Below, piece after piece: positions 7,071 through 7,079 of a stretch of 7,079 nt of DNA (positions are counted from its first letter, which is position 1; each line of letters starts with the position of its first letter). A program made the position numbers and the translations under genes. Where the stretch lies: contig JALRDI010000054.1 of NCBI GenBank assembly GCA_023257035.1, forward strand, positions 1 to 7,079, written 5' to 3'. The stretch is from Ilumatobacteraceae bacterium (GTDB lineage Bacteria > Actinomycetota > Acidimicrobiia > Acidimicrobiales > Ilumatobacteraceae). The notes below the pieces were generated by a model. It was not told the origin of the DNA and searched no databases. It saw nothing but the letters and a program-made list of their open reading frames with translations.

Positions 7071-7079
7071 GAGATGGTT

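Noticed and set aside
1..7079. CRISPR array, riboswitch, rRNA or phage genes
   Set aside because: No spaced direct repeats, conserved riboswitch core, rRNA segment or phage structural motif was seen on either strand.

Overview
The window reads as two unrelated pieces of DNA joined near position 5060-5070. Positions 1 to about 5062 look like a bacterial chromosome, most likely an actinobacterium. The support is moderately high GC (32 of 60 bases in the sampled line 421-480), densely packed genes, a promoter of the leaderless actinobacterial type, a tRNA-Arg without an encoded CCA, and RecC and RecB proteins that resemble the shorter actinobacterial forms. An acidimicrobial or other aquatic actinobacterium is my best guess, but the sequence alone does not settle it. 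From about 5063 to the end the composition changes (26 of 60 GC in line 6541-6600) and codon use becomes relaxed. The single gene there has a eukaryotic architecture: BTB/POZ, a BACK-like region and coiled coils. A protist or microalga such as a diatom is plausible, which would fit an alga and its bacterial associates or a plankton metagenome.

Layout. Positions 2-232 hold the 3' end of a SulP-type anion transporter gene, covering only the STAS domain. A tRNA-Arg(CCG) gene follows at 243-314 on the minus strand. The 104-base gap after it holds a likely leaderless promoter that starts recC (419-3667, complete). recC overlaps recB by the four bases ATGA. recB starts at 3664 and keeps helicase motifs I, Ia, Ib, II, III and IV, but its RecB-like sequence stops at about residue 467. 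The rest of the helicase, the whole nuclease domain and any downstream recD are absent. On the other side of the join, a reading frame that is open back to 5057 encodes a heptad coiled coil, a BTB domain, a BACK-like helical region, a second coiled coil and a conserved-looking tail. It ends at 6922. The last 157 bases are a purine-rich and then GU-rich 3' flank with no gene.

How the parts relate. In the bacterial part, recC and recB would be co-transcribed and translationally coupled to make subunits of the RecBCD recombination-repair nuclease. The transporter and tRNA are unrelated neighbours. The eukaryotic gene has no functional tie to them. The simplest explanation of the whole window is a chimeric contig or clone. 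A real RecB-BTB system is not supported, because the two coding sequences are in different frames and both are cut at the join.
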